From contig CAMLMV010000007.1 of assembly GCA_946481275.1 (NCBI GenBank), forward strand, positions 124,001-188,000: a stretch of 64,000 bases of DNA, in the 5' to 3' direction. Of this stretch, positions 63,223 to 64,000 are shown piece after piece. A model generated the notes under the pieces. That model was given only the letters and a program-made list of their open reading frames with translations. It was not told the DNA's origin and did not search any database. The DNA is from an uncultured Massilia sp. GTDB lineage: Bacteria; Pseudomonadota; Gammaproteobacteria; Burkholderiales; Burkholderiaceae. The translations under genes were made by a program, and so were the position numbers. Within the stretch, counting starts at the first letter, position 1, and the number at the start of each line of letters is the position of its first letter.

Positions 63223-64000
63223 ATGTTCGATGCAGTTTCCGCATTCCAGCCCGTCGTCGAGTTCGACGCGGACCTGATCGCCCGGCTGAGCCGCAGCGGC
63301 CCCCGCTACACGTCGTACCCGACGGCGGACCGCTTCACGGAATCGTTCGGCTATCGCGATTTTCTCCACGCCGTGGCGGACCTGCGCACGCGCGGCGGCG
63401 GCAAGCCGCTGTCGCTGTACCTGCACATCCCGTTCTGCGACACGGTCTGCTATTACTGCGCCTGCAACAAGATCGTCACGAAGAACCGCGAGAAGGCGAC
63501 CACCTACCTCGCTTACCTGAAACGCGAAGTCGAGATGCAGGGGCGGCTGTTCGCCGGCATGAACGAGGTCGAGCAGCTGCACTTCGGCGGCGGCACGCCG
63601 ACCTACCTGTCGGACGCGCAGATGGAAGACCTGATGGCGCACCTGCGCCGCTGCTTCCGCTTCGCGCCGGATGCCGTCGGCGAGTATTCCATCGAGATCG
63701 ACCCGCGCACCGTGTCGGCCGAGCGCGTGCACGGCTTGCGGCGCCAGGGCTTCAACCGCATCAGCCTGGGCGTGCAGGACTTCGACCCGGACGTGCAGCG
63801 CGCCGTCAACCGCATCCAGCCCGAAGCCGAAACGCGCGCGATCATCGCGGCCGCGCGCGCCGCGGATTTCCGTTCCATCAGCATCGACCTGATCTACGGC
63901 CTGCCGAAGCAGACGCCGGACACGATGCGCGCCACGATCGACAAGGTGGTCGATGCCTCGCCCGACCGCATCGCGTTGTACCACTACGCCCACCTGCCGC
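63223..64000 (+). CDS. hemN: Oxygen-independent coproporphyrinogen III oxidase (partial)
   Basis: The first 259 residues of a radical-SAM enzyme that decarboxylates coproporphyrinogen III in anaerobic haem synthesis; the window ends inside the gene. PRYTSYPTADRF is the HemN N-terminal signature. The cluster-binding motif is CDTVCYYCACN (Cx3Cx2CxC), and HFGGGTPTYLS and SIEIDPRTVSAERV follow. GGAG lies 8 bp before the ATG. An FNR-type box lies upstream. Confidence 0.96.
   Translation, partial: MFDAVSAFQPVVEFDADLIARLSRSGPRYTSYPTADRFTESFGYRDFLHAVADLRTRGGGKPLSLYLHIPFCDTVCYYCACNKIVTKNREKATTYLAYLKREVEMQGRLFAGMNEVEQLHFGGGTPTYLSDAQMEDLMAHLRRCFRFAPDAVGEYSIEIDPRTVSAERVHGLRRQGFNRISLGVQDFDPDVQRAVNRIQPEAETRAIIAAARAADFRSISIDLIYGLPKQTPDTMRATIDKVVDASPDRIALYHYAHLP

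Overview
The window looks like a chromosomal segment of a GC-rich Gram-negative bacterium, most likely a betaproteobacterium of the Massilia/Duganella type (Oxalobacteraceae). This is inferred from codon use, a polyhydroxyalkanoate synthase with a 3-hydroxybutyrate dehydrogenase, TonB-dependent receptors beside glycosidase operons, a long-form isocitrate lyase and a Pls/PosA-type peptide synthetase. No marker gene fixes the species. Both window edges cut a gene.

Layout. 1-9.1 kb: the end of an outer-membrane protein, an MFS transporter and a GH20 hexosaminidase, then a patatin/3-hydroxybutyrate dehydrogenase pair, a Nudix protein, a Tgl-like transglutaminase and PhaC. 9.2-15 kb: tRNA-Cys, then a xylan/arabinoxylan operon (GH39, GH43, LacI regulator) behind a membrane-anchored AraC regulator. 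15-20.7 kb: a stress cluster with two UspA proteins around a P-type ATPase, and an alpha/beta hydrolase divergent from a LysR gene. 21.6-28.1 kb: an RND efflux system (outer-membrane factor, TetR, adaptor, pump) with matching operator-like repeats at both promoters. 28.3-32.3 kb: a stand-alone TnpB element, aceA, a 229-bp inverted-repeat element and rnk. 32.8-37.1 kb: LysR, SDR and tautomerase, DoxX and a lipoprotein pair.

37.2-46.1 kb holds the most unusual block: a tightly coupled four-gene operon (carotenoid-synthesis-family membrane protein, MpaB/Lcp-type oxygenase, 7TMR-DISM hybrid histidine kinase, REC-GGDEF diguanylate cyclase) next to a TonB-dependent receptor. I infer an isoprenoid-related uptake, modification and signalling module. 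46.4-56.9 kb: an IS1595-family element with an 8-bp target duplication, immediately followed by an arabinan/galactan utilisation locus (GH43 lipoprotein, TonB receptor, LacI regulator, ricin-GH43, GH2). Its three promoters each carry a pair of related 16-bp palindromes, which I read as the LacI regulon. 57.2-64 kb: a small membrane protein, a sigma-factor remnant, a phosphopantetheinyl transferase fused by a TGATG overlap to a Pls/PosA-type synthetase, a collapsed chemoreceptor gene, and the start of hemN with an FNR-type box.

Many genes are translationally coupled by 4-bp overlaps. Decay and mobile signals (TnpB element, inverted-repeat element, IS1595, three gene remnants) cluster at 28-31 kb, 46-48 kb and 57-63 kb, between otherwise intact operons.
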